Below, one piece after another: positions 23,535 through 33,845 of a stretch of 35,288 bases of DNA. The position numbers and the translations under genes were made by a program. How positions within the stretch are numbered: the first letter of the stretch is position 1; each line of letters starts with the position of its first letter. The stretch is from a bacterium (GTDB taxonomy: Bacteria; CAIWAD01): positions 1 through 35,288 of the forward strand of contig JAUXWS010000035.1 of the NCBI GenBank assembly GCA_030685015.1. Direction: 5' to 3'. The notes under the pieces are model-generated. The model was not told the origin of the DNA. It searched no databases and was given only the letters and a program-made list of their open reading frames with translations.

Positions 23535-25390
23535 GACACCGTCTCCTCTTCGAGCGGCACGTTCAGGGTGAACGTGCTGCCCAGTCCCGGCGTGCTGTGA
23601 ACGGTGATGGAGCCCCCCATCAAGGCGGCCAGGCGCTGGCTGATGGCCAGGCCCAGCCCCGTTCCCTCGTGGCTGCGGGCAAGGCCATTGTCCAATTGAT
23701 GGAATGGCCTGAACAATTGCTCCAGTTCTTCCGCGTCCATGCCGGGACCCGTGTCCTGGACCTGGACGCACAGCCACCCTGCCCGACGCACGGCTTGCAC
23801 CTTCACCCCGCCCTTCTCCGTGAACTTGATGGCGTTGCCGATCAAGTTGATCAGGATCTGCTCCAAGCGCCGCTCGTCCTGCCTGATCCTGCCAAGGTCC
23901 GGTGGCATGGACAGATCCAGTTGCAAGCCCTTTGCCGATGCCAGGGGTCCCAGGGTGGAGGCCACTCTCCTCAAGGAGTCCGGCACCTCCATAGGCCGGG
24001 CTTGTAGGGACAACTCACCGGCCTCGATGCGACTGATGTCCAGGATGTCGTTGATCAGCGCCAGCAAGTGGCGCCCGCTTCCACGCACCATCTCCAGTTG
24101 GCGTTGCTGCTCATCGGTGAGTGGCCCCGCCAACCCCTGCTGCAGGACGCCGGTGAAGCCGATGATGGAATTGAGCGGAGTGCGCAACTCGTGGGACATG
24201 GTGGCCAGGAAGACCGATTTGGCGCGATCCGCCTCCTCCGCACGATGCTTGGCAAGCGCCATGGCTTCGCGGGATGCGACGAGGGATCGCTCGGCTTCTT
24301 TCCGCGCCGAGTTGTCCTGGGCGATGCCAAGAAAACTGACGACACGACCGTTCTCATCGCGCAAGGGACTCACGGCCAGGAGGACAGGGACACGCCGGCC
24401 GTCCTTGCGGACGTAGGTCCATTCCCCGATGTCGGTCGCGCCCCGGCGGGAGCGGGCTAGGAAGACCTCCAGCCCAGGTTTGACTTCCTCGCCCAGCTCC
24501 TGTGTCAAGGACCGGGCGGCCGCGGCCATCTCGTCCGGGTCATGGAACAGGTCGGCCGTGGCTTTGCCCACCACATCGCCGGCCTCATAGCCAAGCAGTT
24601 TTTCCGCGCCCCGGTTGAACAGTCTTATGCCTCCTTCGTCGCCGGAGATGATGGCGTAATCGGTTCCGGCCAGGATAGCCTCCATCAGGGAATTGCTTGT
24701 TTGCAGGGCGCGCCGGGCGGCCGCCCGCTCGCCAAGTCCGCGGTACAGGACCATGGTGCCCAACGCCAGGACCGCCATGCCGGTCGCCACCCCCAGCGCG
24801 AGCAACACCATGGTGCGCCGTGCGGTCCTCGCCGTGCGGTCCTCCCGATCCCTCAGGATCTGATTCTGTCGCTCCATGATCCAGGCCTCGTGCCCGCGGA
24901 GGCGGTCGTGCAATTCCATGCCTGTTCCGGAGGCCACCAGGGCTTGCGCCTGGACGAATCCCCGCTCCTGGAAAGTTGTCAGCACGTCTTCCGCGACCTC
25001 CTGCCGCGACTGCGCAAGCAGGATCATGTCCGTCAGCGCAAGGTTGACAGAGTCGTCCAGGACGCGGGCCTGCACGGACTCGGCCAGGGCCGAGATCTGC
25101 CCGCGCGCTTGGTGATAAGGTTCAAGGAAATCGGCTTGGCCGGTGAGGAGGTGTCCGCGCACGCTGGTCTCCACATCGGTCAACGCCCCCATCAATTCCG
25201 AGACCAGGGTTTTCACCTCCTGGGCCCGGCGGACCGAGGCCGCGTCACGGGTCAACCCACGCAGGCTTGACAAGGCAAGTCCACCCACGCCGAGCAGGAT
25301 GAGCAGGAAAGACACGGCAACCGCCAGGAGGATGCGCCGCATGGCGGCCTCGGGGTCAGTTGAGAGCATGGGGTGGCTGTTGTCCAACAT
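23531..25390 (-). CDS. Membrane sensor histidine kinase (CHASE3-PAS-HisKA-HATPase)
   Basis: From ATG 25390 the product has 619 residues. Membrane helices at about 19-41 and 194-216 enclose a helical CHASE3-type periplasmic sensor (TDVETSVRGHLLTGQADFLEP is split over residues 71-91). A PAS domain follows (about 235-360), then HisKA with His400 in TMSHELRTPLNS, and HATPase (about 500-610; NLIGNAIKFTEKGG, DTGPGMDAEE, GTGLGLAISQRL). It is the first gene of the phosphorelay and likely phosphorylates the receiver encoded downstream. The start is supported by the position of the first membrane helix. The signal is unknown. The 197-base gap to the SufT gene holds no obvious feature. Confidence 0.92.
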   Translation of the reverse strand: MLDNSHPMLSTDPEAAMRRILLAVAVSFLLILLGVGGLALSSLRGLTRDAASVRRAQEVKTLVSELMGALTDVETSVRGHLLTGQADFLEPYHQARGQISALAESVQARVLDDSVNLALTDMILLAQSRQEVAEDVLTTFQERGFVQAQALVASGTGMELHDRLRGHEAWIMERQNQILRDREDRTARTARRTMVLLALGVATGMAVLALGTMVLYRGLGERAAARRALQTSNSLMEAILAGTDYAIISGDEGGIRLFNRGAEKLLGYEAGDVVGKATADLFHDPDEMAAAARSLTQELGEEVKPGLEVFLARSRRGATDIGEWTYVRKDGRRVPVLLAVSPLRDENGRVVSFLGIAQDNSARKEAERSLVASREAMALAKHRAEEADRAKSVFLATMSHELRTPLNSIIGFTGVLQQGLAGPLTDEQQRQLEMVRGSGRHLLALINDILDISRIEAGELSLQARPMEVPDSLRRVASTLGPLASAKGLQLDLSMPPDLGRIRQDERRLEQILINLIGNAIKFTEKGGVKVQAVRRAGWLCVQVQDTGPGMDAEELEQLFRPFHQLDNGLARSHEGTGLGLAISQRLAALMGGSITVHSTPGLGSTFTLNVPLEEETVS

Positions 25391-25587
25391 GAATGGGTGA
25401 TCGCCTCTCGGGAGGGAGGATGCTTCGCGATCCGTGATCAATCTGGTCAATGGGGAAGCGAGCCGCAAGGAGAAGTCGAGGAATCCGCTTTGACCGATCG
25501 TCCCTTGCAGCCCGCCTTGGAGTGCGGGTCCGCGATGGACCTTGGGGCGAGGAAATGGGGGACGCGGCAGGCGGTCGAACCGACGGA

Positions 25588-25905
25588 TCAGAAGAATCCC
25601 AGTTGGAGCCGGGCCGCCTCGCTCATCATGTCCTTGGTCCAGACGGGCTCCCAGACCAGATCGACATGCACGCCCTGCACGCCCTCCACCTCCATCACGC
25701 GCTCCGTGACGCGCCCGGGGAGGGCCTCCGCCTCGGGGCAATTGGGCGTGGTCAGCGTCATCTTGACCTGCACGAAGGCGTCGTCGCCAATGTCCACCCC
25801 ATAGATGAGGCCCAGGGAATGGATGTCCACCGGGATCTCCGGATCGAAGACCGTCTTCAGCGCGGCGACGATCCGCTCTTCAAGCGCCTGCTTGTCCACT
25901 GGCAT
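25588..25905 (-). CDS. sufT: SufT-like iron-sulfur assembly protein (MIP18/DUF59)
   Basis: This 105-residue protein is a single DUF59 domain: VFDPEIPVDIHSLGLIYGVDI (residues about 19-39), then MTLTTPNCPEAEALP with the conserved Cys. These proteins help insert Fe-S clusters into target enzymes and often lie in suf operons. It is the last gene of the suf cluster, 25 bases after sufS. The frame is open to 26118, but the ATG at 25905 gives the family start. Confidence 0.88.
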   Translation of the reverse strand: MPVDKQALEERIVAALKTVFDPEIPVDIHSLGLIYGVDIGDDAFVQVKMTLTTPNCPEAEALPGRVTERVMEVEGVQGVHVDLVWEPVWTKDMMSEAARLQLGFF

Positions 25906-25930
25906 GTGACTCTCCGCGGTTCTTCCAACC

Positions 25931-27166
25931 TCAAACGCCGAGCAGGCGCTGGGTCTTGCCCAGCGCCGCCGCCAGGCGCTCCACCTCCTCCAGCGTGTTG
26001 TAGCAGGCGAAGGAGGCGCGCACCGTGCCGGGCAGCCCCAGGCGATCCATAAGCGGCTGGGCGCAGTGGTGGCCGCTGCGCACGGCCACACCCTCCAGGT
26101 CGAGCAGGGTGGCCACATCGGAGGGGTGGGCCCCCGTCAAATTGAAGGAAAGGACGGCCGCCCTGTGACGGGGCCGCCCCGCGATCCTCACGCCGGGCAG
26201 CGCCTCCAGCAGCGCCGTGGCCCGCGCCAGGAGGGCCTCCTCGTGGGCGGCCAGGGCGGCCGGGTCGAGTCCGCCCAGGAAGTCCAGCGCCGCCCCCAGG
26301 CCGATCGCTCCCGCGATGGGCGGGGTGCCGGCCTCCAGCCGCCAGGGCAGCTGGTTGAACTCGGCGTCCTCGTAGCTCACGCTGGCGATCATGTCGCCGC
26401 CACCCTGCCAGGGCGGCAATTGCTCCAGCAGCTCGCGCCGCCCCGCCAGCACGCCGATCCCCGTCGGACCATAGACCTTGTGGCCGCTGAAGGCGTAGAG
26501 GTCGGCGCCCAGCTCCTGCACGTCCACCGGCAGATGGGGGACGGCCTGCGCCCCGTCCACCAGCACGCGGGCACCGGCCTCATGGGCCAGGGCGATCATC
26601 CCGCGCACGGGGTTGACCGTGCCCAGGGCATTGGAGACATGGGTCAGGGCGGCCAGGCGCGTCCGCTCCGACAGGCGGGCGCGGAACTCGTCCAGCGACA
26701 CCTCGCCCCGCTCGTCGGCATGGGCCACCACCAGGCGGGCGCCCCGCCGCTGGCAGAGCAGTTGCCAGGGCACCAGGTTGCTGTGGTGCTCCAGGCCGGT
26801 GACGAGGATCTCGTCCCCCGGCCGCACGAAGGCCTCGCCGAAACTCCAGGCCGCCAGATTGACCGCCGCCGTGGTGCCGGACGTGAAGATGACGGCCTCC
26901 GGCCCCTCCGCGTTGAGGTGGCGGCGCACTGATTCGCGGGCCGCCTCGTAGGACTCGTCGGCGCGCACGGCCAGGGCGTGGAGGCCGCGGTGGACGTTGG
27001 CGCAGTCGACGCGGTTGTAGCGCTCCATCGCCGCCAGGACGGCCAGCGGCTTCTGGGTGGTGGCGGCGTTGTCCAGGTAGCAGAGCGGCTTGCCGTGCAC
27101 CTGTTGGTCCAGGGCCGGGAACTGGGCGCGGAGCGCCGCGACTGGATGGGGAGGATGGTCGGTCAT
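25931..27166 (-). CDS. sufS: Cysteine desulfurase SufS (group II)
   Basis: This 411-residue PLP enzyme removes sulfur from cysteine for cluster assembly. It has the PLP lysine Lys230 in SGHKVYGPTG, the nucleophile Cys368 in RSGHHCAQP, and the group II start YLDNAATTQKP. TGLEHHSNLVPWQ and DGAQAVPH contribute cofactor contacts. It begins at ATG 27166, two bases after the sufD stop. No SufE or SufU sulfur acceptor is encoded in the window, so one must be elsewhere or an alternative is used. The long upstream extension of this frame overlies sufD and is spurious. Confidence 0.95.
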   Translation of the reverse strand: MTDHPPHPVAALRAQFPALDQQVHGKPLCYLDNAATTQKPLAVLAAMERYNRVDCANVHRGLHALAVRADESYEAARESVRRHLNAEGPEAVIFTSGTTAAVNLAAWSFGEAFVRPGDEILVTGLEHHSNLVPWQLLCQRRGARLVVAHADERGEVSLDEFRARLSERTRLAALTHVSNALGTVNPVRGMIALAHEAGARVLVDGAQAVPHLPVDVQELGADLYAFSGHKVYGPTGIGVLAGRRELLEQLPPWQGGGDMIASVSYEDAEFNQLPWRLEAGTPPIAGAIGLGAALDFLGGLDPAALAAHEEALLARATALLEALPGVRIAGRPRHRAAVLSFNLTGAHPSDVATLLDLEGVAVRSGHHCAQPLMDRLGLPGTVRASFACYNTLEEVERLAAALGKTQRLLGV

Positions 27167-27168
27167 GG

Positions 27169-28475
27169 CTACTCCGCCAGCGTGCGCGTGATGAGGCGGT
27201 CCAGTGGGCTGACCAGCTCGCTGGTCCGCACCCGTCCCAGTTGTCCGGAACAGAAGGCGTGGATGAGCAGGCGCCGCGCCAGGTCCCGGGGGATGCCCCG
27301 CGACCGCAGGTAGAAAAGGCTGCCCTCGTCCAGGCTGCCCACCGTGGCGCCATGGGTGCACTTCACGTCGTCGGCCAGGATCTCCAGCTGCGGACGCGCC
27401 ACGGCCCGGGCCTCGGGCGAAAGGAGCAGGGCGGCGCAGGACTGCACGGCGTCCGTGCGCTGGGCGTCGCGGGCCACTTCGATCCGGCCGGTGAAGACGC
27501 CGCGGCTGCGGTCGGAGAGGATGGTGCGGAAGCTCTGGCGGCTGGAGCAGTCCGGCGCCCGGTGGATCAGATGCGTGTGGTTGTCCACCTGGGTTCCGTC
27601 GCGCAGCAGGGCCAGGCCGTTGATCTCCCCGCGGGCCCCCGCCCCGGCCAGTTCCAGGCGGTACTCGTTGCGGATCAGGCGGCCGCTGGTGGTGAAGGTG
27701 TGGGAGCGGGCGCGCGCCTCCCGCTCCAGGCGAAGGAAGGTGCCGCTCACGCGGCGGCCGGCGCCGCTGTCGCGCTGGACGCGCAGGTGCTCCAGCGTGG
27801 CGCCCGGTCCCAGCAGGAATTCGCCGACGGCGTTGCAGAAACAGGCCGCCTCGCCGAAACCGCCGTTGGATTCCACCACGGTGGCGGCGCTGCCCTCGCC
27901 CATGGCCACCAGCAGCCGGCTCTGGGCCAGCAGGGGCGTCGCGCCCGGCAGCATGAGGGAGAGGACGTGGAGGGGCCGCTCCAGCCGCACGCCGGCCGGC
28001 ACCCACAGCCCGGCGGCGTCCTCGGCCAGGGCGCTGTTGATGGCGCTGAAGACGCCTCCGGCGGGGCGGCTGAGCGTGTCCAGCCGCTCGAGCAGCAGGG
28101 CCGCCTCGGCCACGCCGTCCCGCGCGGCCTGCTTCATGGCGCGCAGGCTGCCGAAGCCGGCGCCGGCGGGCAGCGCCCCGATCTCGCTGAGCTCCGGCAC
28201 GATGCGGCCGTTCACCAGCACCAGCCGGTCCACCACGACCCCCTCGGGGCTGAGGGCGGTCAATTGATCCACATCGGGAAGGGGTCCCGCCGCCGCCAGC
28301 TGGAAGCTCTCCTCGCCCAGACCGTCCAGGCGGGTGAAGCGCCAGCTCTCGTCGCCCGGCCCGGGCAGGCCGCGCTCCAGGGCGCCCAGGGCCACGACCC
28401 GGCGCGTCGCCTGCGGCAGCAGGCCGTCCGCGGCGGGGGGATCGGCCAGCCAGGAGGAGAGGGAGCGGGCCGCGC

Positions 28476-28479
<4 letters not shown>
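27169..28479 (-). CDS. sufD: Fe-S scaffold subunit SufD
   Basis: This 436-residue protein shares the right-handed beta-helix region of the SufB/SufD family. Characteristic parts are the late VDNHTHLIHRAPDCSSRQSF, the DAVQSCAALLLSPEARA and KCTHGATVGSLDEGSLFYLR near the C-terminus. It pairs with SufB and SufC (BC2D complex) to build Fe-S clusters. It starts with GTG at 28479, overlapping the sufC stop by four bases (GTGA). The N-terminal third is the usual poorly conserved helical part. Confidence 0.93.
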
Positions 28480-29234
<755 letters not shown>

Positions 29235-29249
29235 GTCTGCGCTCCTTGC

Positions 29250-29312
29250 GGCCGGCCACTCTGTCGCGCGCCGCCGGCCCTGTTTCCTGTCCCCGGGCGC
29301 GCAAGCGCCCGG
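29250..29312 (-). other. Two hairpins in the sufB-sufC gap
   Basis: GGCCGGC (29250-29256) pairs with GCCGGCC (29273-29279). CCGGGCGC (29293-29300) pairs with GCGCCCGG (29305-29312) around a four-base loop. There is no T-run, so read-through to sufC is expected. They may mark an RNA processing or stability site between the first and later suf genes. This is the only long gap in the operon. Confidence 0.5.
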
Positions 29313-29353
29313 CGCTCCTTGTCTTGGCAGCTTGTCGGACGTGGTCGGCGCCG

Positions 29354-30792
<1,439 letters not shown>

Positions 30793-30796
<4 letters not shown>

Positions 30797-31296
30797 GCCT
30801 GCGCCTCCCCCATCCGTTCCAGCGCCGCCGCGGCCCGCGCCACGCCGTTGCCGTTGCCCGCCCGCTCGCCCTCCCCGCCTCCGGAGCGGTCGGGCGTCAT
30901 GTCCAGGAGCGTGATGCCCTGCAGGGCATGACGCAGCGCCTGGTTGATGCGCAGCCAGTTGGGCTGCAGGTCGCAGCCGTCCACATAGCGGCATGCGCCC
31001 GGCCCCCGTTCCGTGCACTCCGTGATGGCAATGGGTCCCTCCAGGGCGCTGACGACCTCCTCGATCGTGATGCGATCCGGCGGCCGGCTGAGCCGGTAGC
31101 CGCCCTTGGCGCCCCGCTGGGAGGCGAGCAGGCCGTCGCGCACCAGCAGCTTGAGGATCTTCCCCACCATGGGCAGGGGCAGGCCGGTCTCCTGGGCGAG
31201 GTCCCGCGCGCTCTTGGCCGCTGCCTGGGGCTGGGCGGCGAAGAGGGTCATGAGGACGATGCCGTAGTCGCTTTGCTTGGTGATGCGCAGCACCAT
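30793..31296 (-). CDS. Rrf2-family regulator of the suf operon
   Basis: This 167-residue winged-helix regulator starts [16 protein letters not shown], as in the SUF-system Rrf2 regulators. The helix-turn-helix is [20 protein letters not shown] and the wing [11 protein letters not shown]. Cys94, Cys102 and Cys108 ([16 protein letters not shown]) match the three-cysteine cluster site of IscR, with a wider first gap (seven instead of five residues). It probably carries an Fe-S cluster and represses or activates the suf genes according to cluster status. GGAGG at 31299-31303 sits very close to ATG 31296, so GTG 31293 is another possible start. The Gly/Glu/Ala-rich tail after residue about 130 is probably disordered. 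Confidence 0.92.
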
Positions 31297-31309
31297 CACC
31301 TCCAAAAGT

Positions 31310-31333
31310 AGAACCGTTCAGGTTCTGATTTTA
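31310..31333 (-). promoter_or_regulatory. Candidate suf operator and -10 box
   Basis: A perfect palindrome AGAACC-N5-GGTTCT occupies 31310-31326, just upstream of the regulator's ribosome binding site. On the minus strand TAAAAT (31328-31333) lies immediately before it and could be a -10 box. No good -35 box is seen at 16-18 bases. The site would place a bound regulator over the transcription start. Autoregulation by the Rrf2 protein is inference. Confidence 0.55.
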
Positions 31334-31423
31334 GTCGTTGACCGACAAGCTAATGCTCCCCAAATGGCGAGGCAAGGCAGGGAAGGGCGCCCCGGGCAAA
31401 ATTCCAGACTTTTTCTGTCGGGT

Positions 31424-31449
31424 ATGCCCAGGCTTGACCACCTGGGCAT
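31424..31449. promoter_or_regulatory. Inverted repeat upstream of the FMN reductase gene
   Basis: ATGCCCAGG (31424-31432) and CCTGGGCAT (31441-31449) form a perfect 9-bp stem around CTTGACCA. It lies in the divergent gap between the suf regulator and the flavoprotein gene. It could be an operator or a leader hairpin. No T-run follows. No clear -10 box follows the TTGACC in the loop. Confidence 0.45.
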
Positions 31450-31543
31450 GGGGGCGGATCGTTTCGCTTCCATAGATTGGGGCGGCCAACCCGTCGCCGG
31501 CGGACACGGCCCAGCTCAATCCTGTTCTGCGGAATGGACTGTC

Positions 31544-32062
31544 ATGAAGACCCTCATCCTCTCCAGCTCCCTCAGCCCCACGTCGCGCTCGCGCCTGCTC
31601 TGCCGCCGGGTGGAGGACCTCCTCGCCGGCCGGCCCGGGGTCGAACTCGACCTGGTGGACCTGCGCGAGGTGGAGCTGCGCCCCTGCCACCTGGGCAAGA
31701 CGGCCTCCATGCGGAATCTGGCCGAGCGGATCGCCACCGCCGACAACTACATCTTCGGCATGGGCGTCCACTGCTACACGGTCAACGACGGGCTGAAGAT
31801 CGTGCTGGACACCTGCATGAAAGGGTGTGATGGCAAGTTCTTCGGCATTCTCTGCGCCGCCGGGGGGGAGAAAAGCTACCTGAGCACCATGCACCTCACC
31901 CAGATCTGCATGAACGAATGGCGCATGATCCAGCTGCCGCGCGTGGTCTACGTCCACGACGGCGACTTCCACGGGGAGGAGCTGGCCAGCCCGGCCGTGG
32001 AGGAGCGGCTGGTCCAGTTCGCCGACGAGTTTGCAAGCATCGGCCGCAAGCTGCTGGCCTGA
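31544..32062 (+). CDS. NAD(P)H-dependent FMN reductase-like flavoprotein
   Basis: This 172-residue protein has a flavodoxin-like fold. The N-terminal MKTLILSSSLSPTSRSRLL is the phosphate-binding loop for FMN, and TADNYIFGMGVHCYTVNDGLKIVLD is the second cofactor region. The end of the core reads GKFFGILCAAGGEKSYLS. It likely reduces flavin or a quinone with NAD(P)H in the cytoplasm. It is divergent from the suf operon, so a shared redox or iron response is possible but not shown. Frames reaching further upstream lack support. Confidence 0.85.
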   Translation: MKTLILSSSLSPTSRSRLLCRRVEDLLAGRPGVELDLVDLREVELRPCHLGKTASMRNLAERIATADNYIFGMGVHCYTVNDGLKIVLDTCMKGCDGKFFGILCAAGGEKSYLSTMHLTQICMNEWRMIQLPRVVYVHDGDFHGEELASPAVEERLVQFADEFASIGRKLLA

Positions 32063-32106
32063 GCCGGGCGGCGGAGCGGCTGCCATCAAGCGCAAGGAGG
32101 CCCATC

Positions 32107-32226
32107 ATGGGTGACAAGGGCGGCAAGAAGGACAAGGAAAAGGCCAAGAAGCAGGATGCGACCAAGCACAACCAGAAGGACCAGAAGAAGCAGGACAAGC
32201 AGGACAAGCAGAAGAAGGTCGTCTGA
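32107..32226 (+). CDS. 39-residue lysine-rich small protein
   Basis: The gene has an excellent AAGGAGG site and starts MGDKGGKKDKEKAKKQDATK, with a remainder of Lys, Gln and Asp (KKQDKQDKQKK). About two fifths of the residues are Lys, giving a strong positive charge and no predicted fold. Very similar short lysine-rich proteins occur in many bacteria and are unannotated. Binding to nucleic acid or ribosomes is a guess. It sits 44 bases after the flavoprotein gene and two bases before the CoA-binding gene, so it is in one operon with them. Confidence 0.8.
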   Translation: MGDKGGKKDKEKAKKQDATKHNQKDQKKQDKQDKQKKVV

Positions 32227-32228
32227 GC

Positions 32229-32678
32229 ATGGGGGAGGCCGCCTCCCCGCTGGCCGCCTTCCTGGCCTGCCGGCGGATCGCGCTGGCCGGGGCTTCGCGC
32301 GGGGGACGCAAGTTCGGCGACACGCTGTTGCGGGAACTGGCCGCTCGTGGCCGGGAGGTCCAGATCGTCCATCCGGCCGGCGGCATGGTCGCGGGCCGGC
32401 CCGCGGTCGCCCGTCTGGCCGATCTGCCCAAGCCGGTGGACGGCCTGGTCGTCTGCCTGCCGCCCGGCGTGGTGCCGGGCCTGCTGGAAGAGGCGGCGGC
32501 GGCGGGCATCCGCCGCATCTGGCTGCAGCAGGGCTCCTCCTCGCTGGTGGCGGTGGCACGCGGCCGGGAGCTTGACCTGGAGCTGGTGGCCGGCGAGTGC
32601 CTCCTCCTGCACCTGGAGCCGGTCAAGGGGATCCACGCCATCCACCGCTGGCTGCGGAGCCTGTGGCGCAGGGCATGA
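32229..32678 (+). CDS. CoA-binding domain protein (YccU-like)
   Basis: This 149-residue protein is a single Rossmann-type CoA-binding domain, as in YccU and in succinyl-CoA synthetase alpha. Visible elements are IALAGASRGGRKFG (residues about 17-30), VQIVHP, the VDGLVVCLPPGVVPGLLEEA segment and RRIWLQQGSSS, followed by GECLLLHLEP. Its role is unknown; such proteins bind CoA or acyl-CoA. It follows the lysine-rich gene after two bases. The usual CoA-ligating His is not seen in the domain. Confidence 0.85.
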   Translation: MGEAASPLAAFLACRRIALAGASRGGRKFGDTLLRELAARGREVQIVHPAGGMVAGRPAVARLADLPKPVDGLVVCLPPGVVPGLLEEAAAAGIRRIWLQQGSSSLVAVARGRELDLELVAGECLLLHLEPVKGIHAIHRWLRSLWRRA

Positions 32679-32761
32679 GCCGGGACAGCCGCCGCCAATG
32701 GGGATCCCTCGGTCCGGAGCCGGAATCCAGACCAGCCACGGCCACGGTCGGTCTGGGCAAG

Positions 32762-32789
32762 CTGAACGGTCAGGTGGACATCCTAAACT
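32762..32789 (+). promoter_or_regulatory. Weak promoter candidate before the DUF6933 gene
   Basis: CTGAAC (32762-32767) and TAAACT (32784-32789) are 16 bases apart, in the 135-base gap after the CoA-binding gene. The match to consensus is modest. It would start the DUF6933-methyltransferase transcript. Confidence 0.35.
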
Positions 32790-32813
32790 CAGCGACAACA
32801 AGAGGCGCGATTG

Positions 32814-33845
32814 ATGATTGCACTGCGCTGCACGGCGAAACTGCTGGACCGGCTGGGCATCGAGCGCCATCCGCCGGAACCGCCACCCTCGACCTCACGA
32901 CTGGGTGACTGGACCGCCACCTACGTGGTGGCGCGGCCCCGGCATCTGGTGGTGGCGATGAACGCGCGGACCGGCCTGGTGATGCTGCTTCCCGGCAGCG
33001 AGCTGGGCCGCCTGCCAGGGCACTTCCAGGACGGGCTGGCACGGCTGTTGGGCCAGGCCGGTATTCCCGGCGAGGTGGCGCGGCAAGAGCTGGAGGCGTC
33101 CGCAGCAATCTGCTATGGGGCGACCCGGGACCGCAGCGCCACGGGCATGCTGAGCCAGGCGGTGATGGATCTGAAGGGCCTTCTCCGGCGCTGGCCTGAA
33201 GAGGGTCCCTGGGCCATGGAGGACATGCTGCTTTCGCGGCCCACCGGACGCGCGCTGATGTTCCCCGGCGTGGAACTGTCCCGCGTGCTGGCGCCGGATC
33301 AGACCCGGGAGGCCGCCCTCGTGCGTCTGCCCGGCCCGCCGCGCCCTCCCGACCGGCTCCTTGTGGCGCGCGGGCTGCCGGATGACATCCAGGCTGCCAC
33401 ACTGATCAACGCCGGGCTGGATCGGATTTGGACCGCCCTGGCCACTGCGGAGGGCCTGGACCCGCGCTTCACGGCCGGCGCCGATGTGGACACCCGCCCG
33501 GGCGGGCGCATCCGCTTCCGCTGGGTGGATTGGGGGGCGTCGGGGGTCGTGGCGGATGGCGGCATCGTCTTCGAGGCCGTCGTTCCCCGCCGCCTGGTCA
33601 TCCAACGGCAAGCGGACACCGCGGCACCGCCCACCACGGTGACGCTCACCCTGGAGGCGGAGGCCGAGGGCACCCGCGTGCGCGTGCGGGAGAGCGGCTT
33701 CCGTGACACACCCGCAGGTCGCCGGGCGCAGTTGGACTGCGCCGCGGGATGGGGCGAGGCGCTGGCCTTGCTCAAGGCTTGGCTGGAGGCGGGACAGCCA
33801 GTGCGGTCTCCTCGCGGCGCGAGCCGTGAGGAAGAGGCCCCGTGA
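32814..33845 (+). CDS. DUF6933-SRPBCC (AHSA1) fusion protein
   Basis: This 343-residue protein has two parts. Residues about 1-160 (MIALRCTAKLLDRLG, STSRLGDWTATYVVARPRHLVVAMN, then GMLSQAVMDL) look like a DUF6933 domain. Residues about 190-325 look like an SRPBCC/AHSA1 ligand-binding domain: ATLINAGLDRIWTALATAEGL, FRWVDWGASGVVADGGIVFEAV and the helix GWGEALALLKAWLEAG. I know of no established role for the combination. The TTG codon at 32811 directly precedes ATG 32814, and the ATG is preferred. It overlaps the methyltransferase start by four bases. Confidence 0.72.
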   Translation: MIALRCTAKLLDRLGIERHPPEPPPSTSRLGDWTATYVVARPRHLVVAMNARTGLVMLLPGSELGRLPGHFQDGLARLLGQAGIPGEVARQELEASAAICYGATRDRSATGMLSQAVMDLKGLLRRWPEEGPWAMEDMLLSRPTGRALMFPGVELSRVLAPDQTREAALVRLPGPPRPPDRLLVARGLPDDIQAATLINAGLDRIWTALATAEGLDPRFTAGADVDTRPGGRIRFRWVDWGASGVVADGGIVFEAVVPRRLVIQRQADTAAPPTTVTLTLEAEAEGTRVRVRESGFRDTPAGRRAQLDCAAGWGEALALLKAWLEAGQPVRSPRGASREEEAP

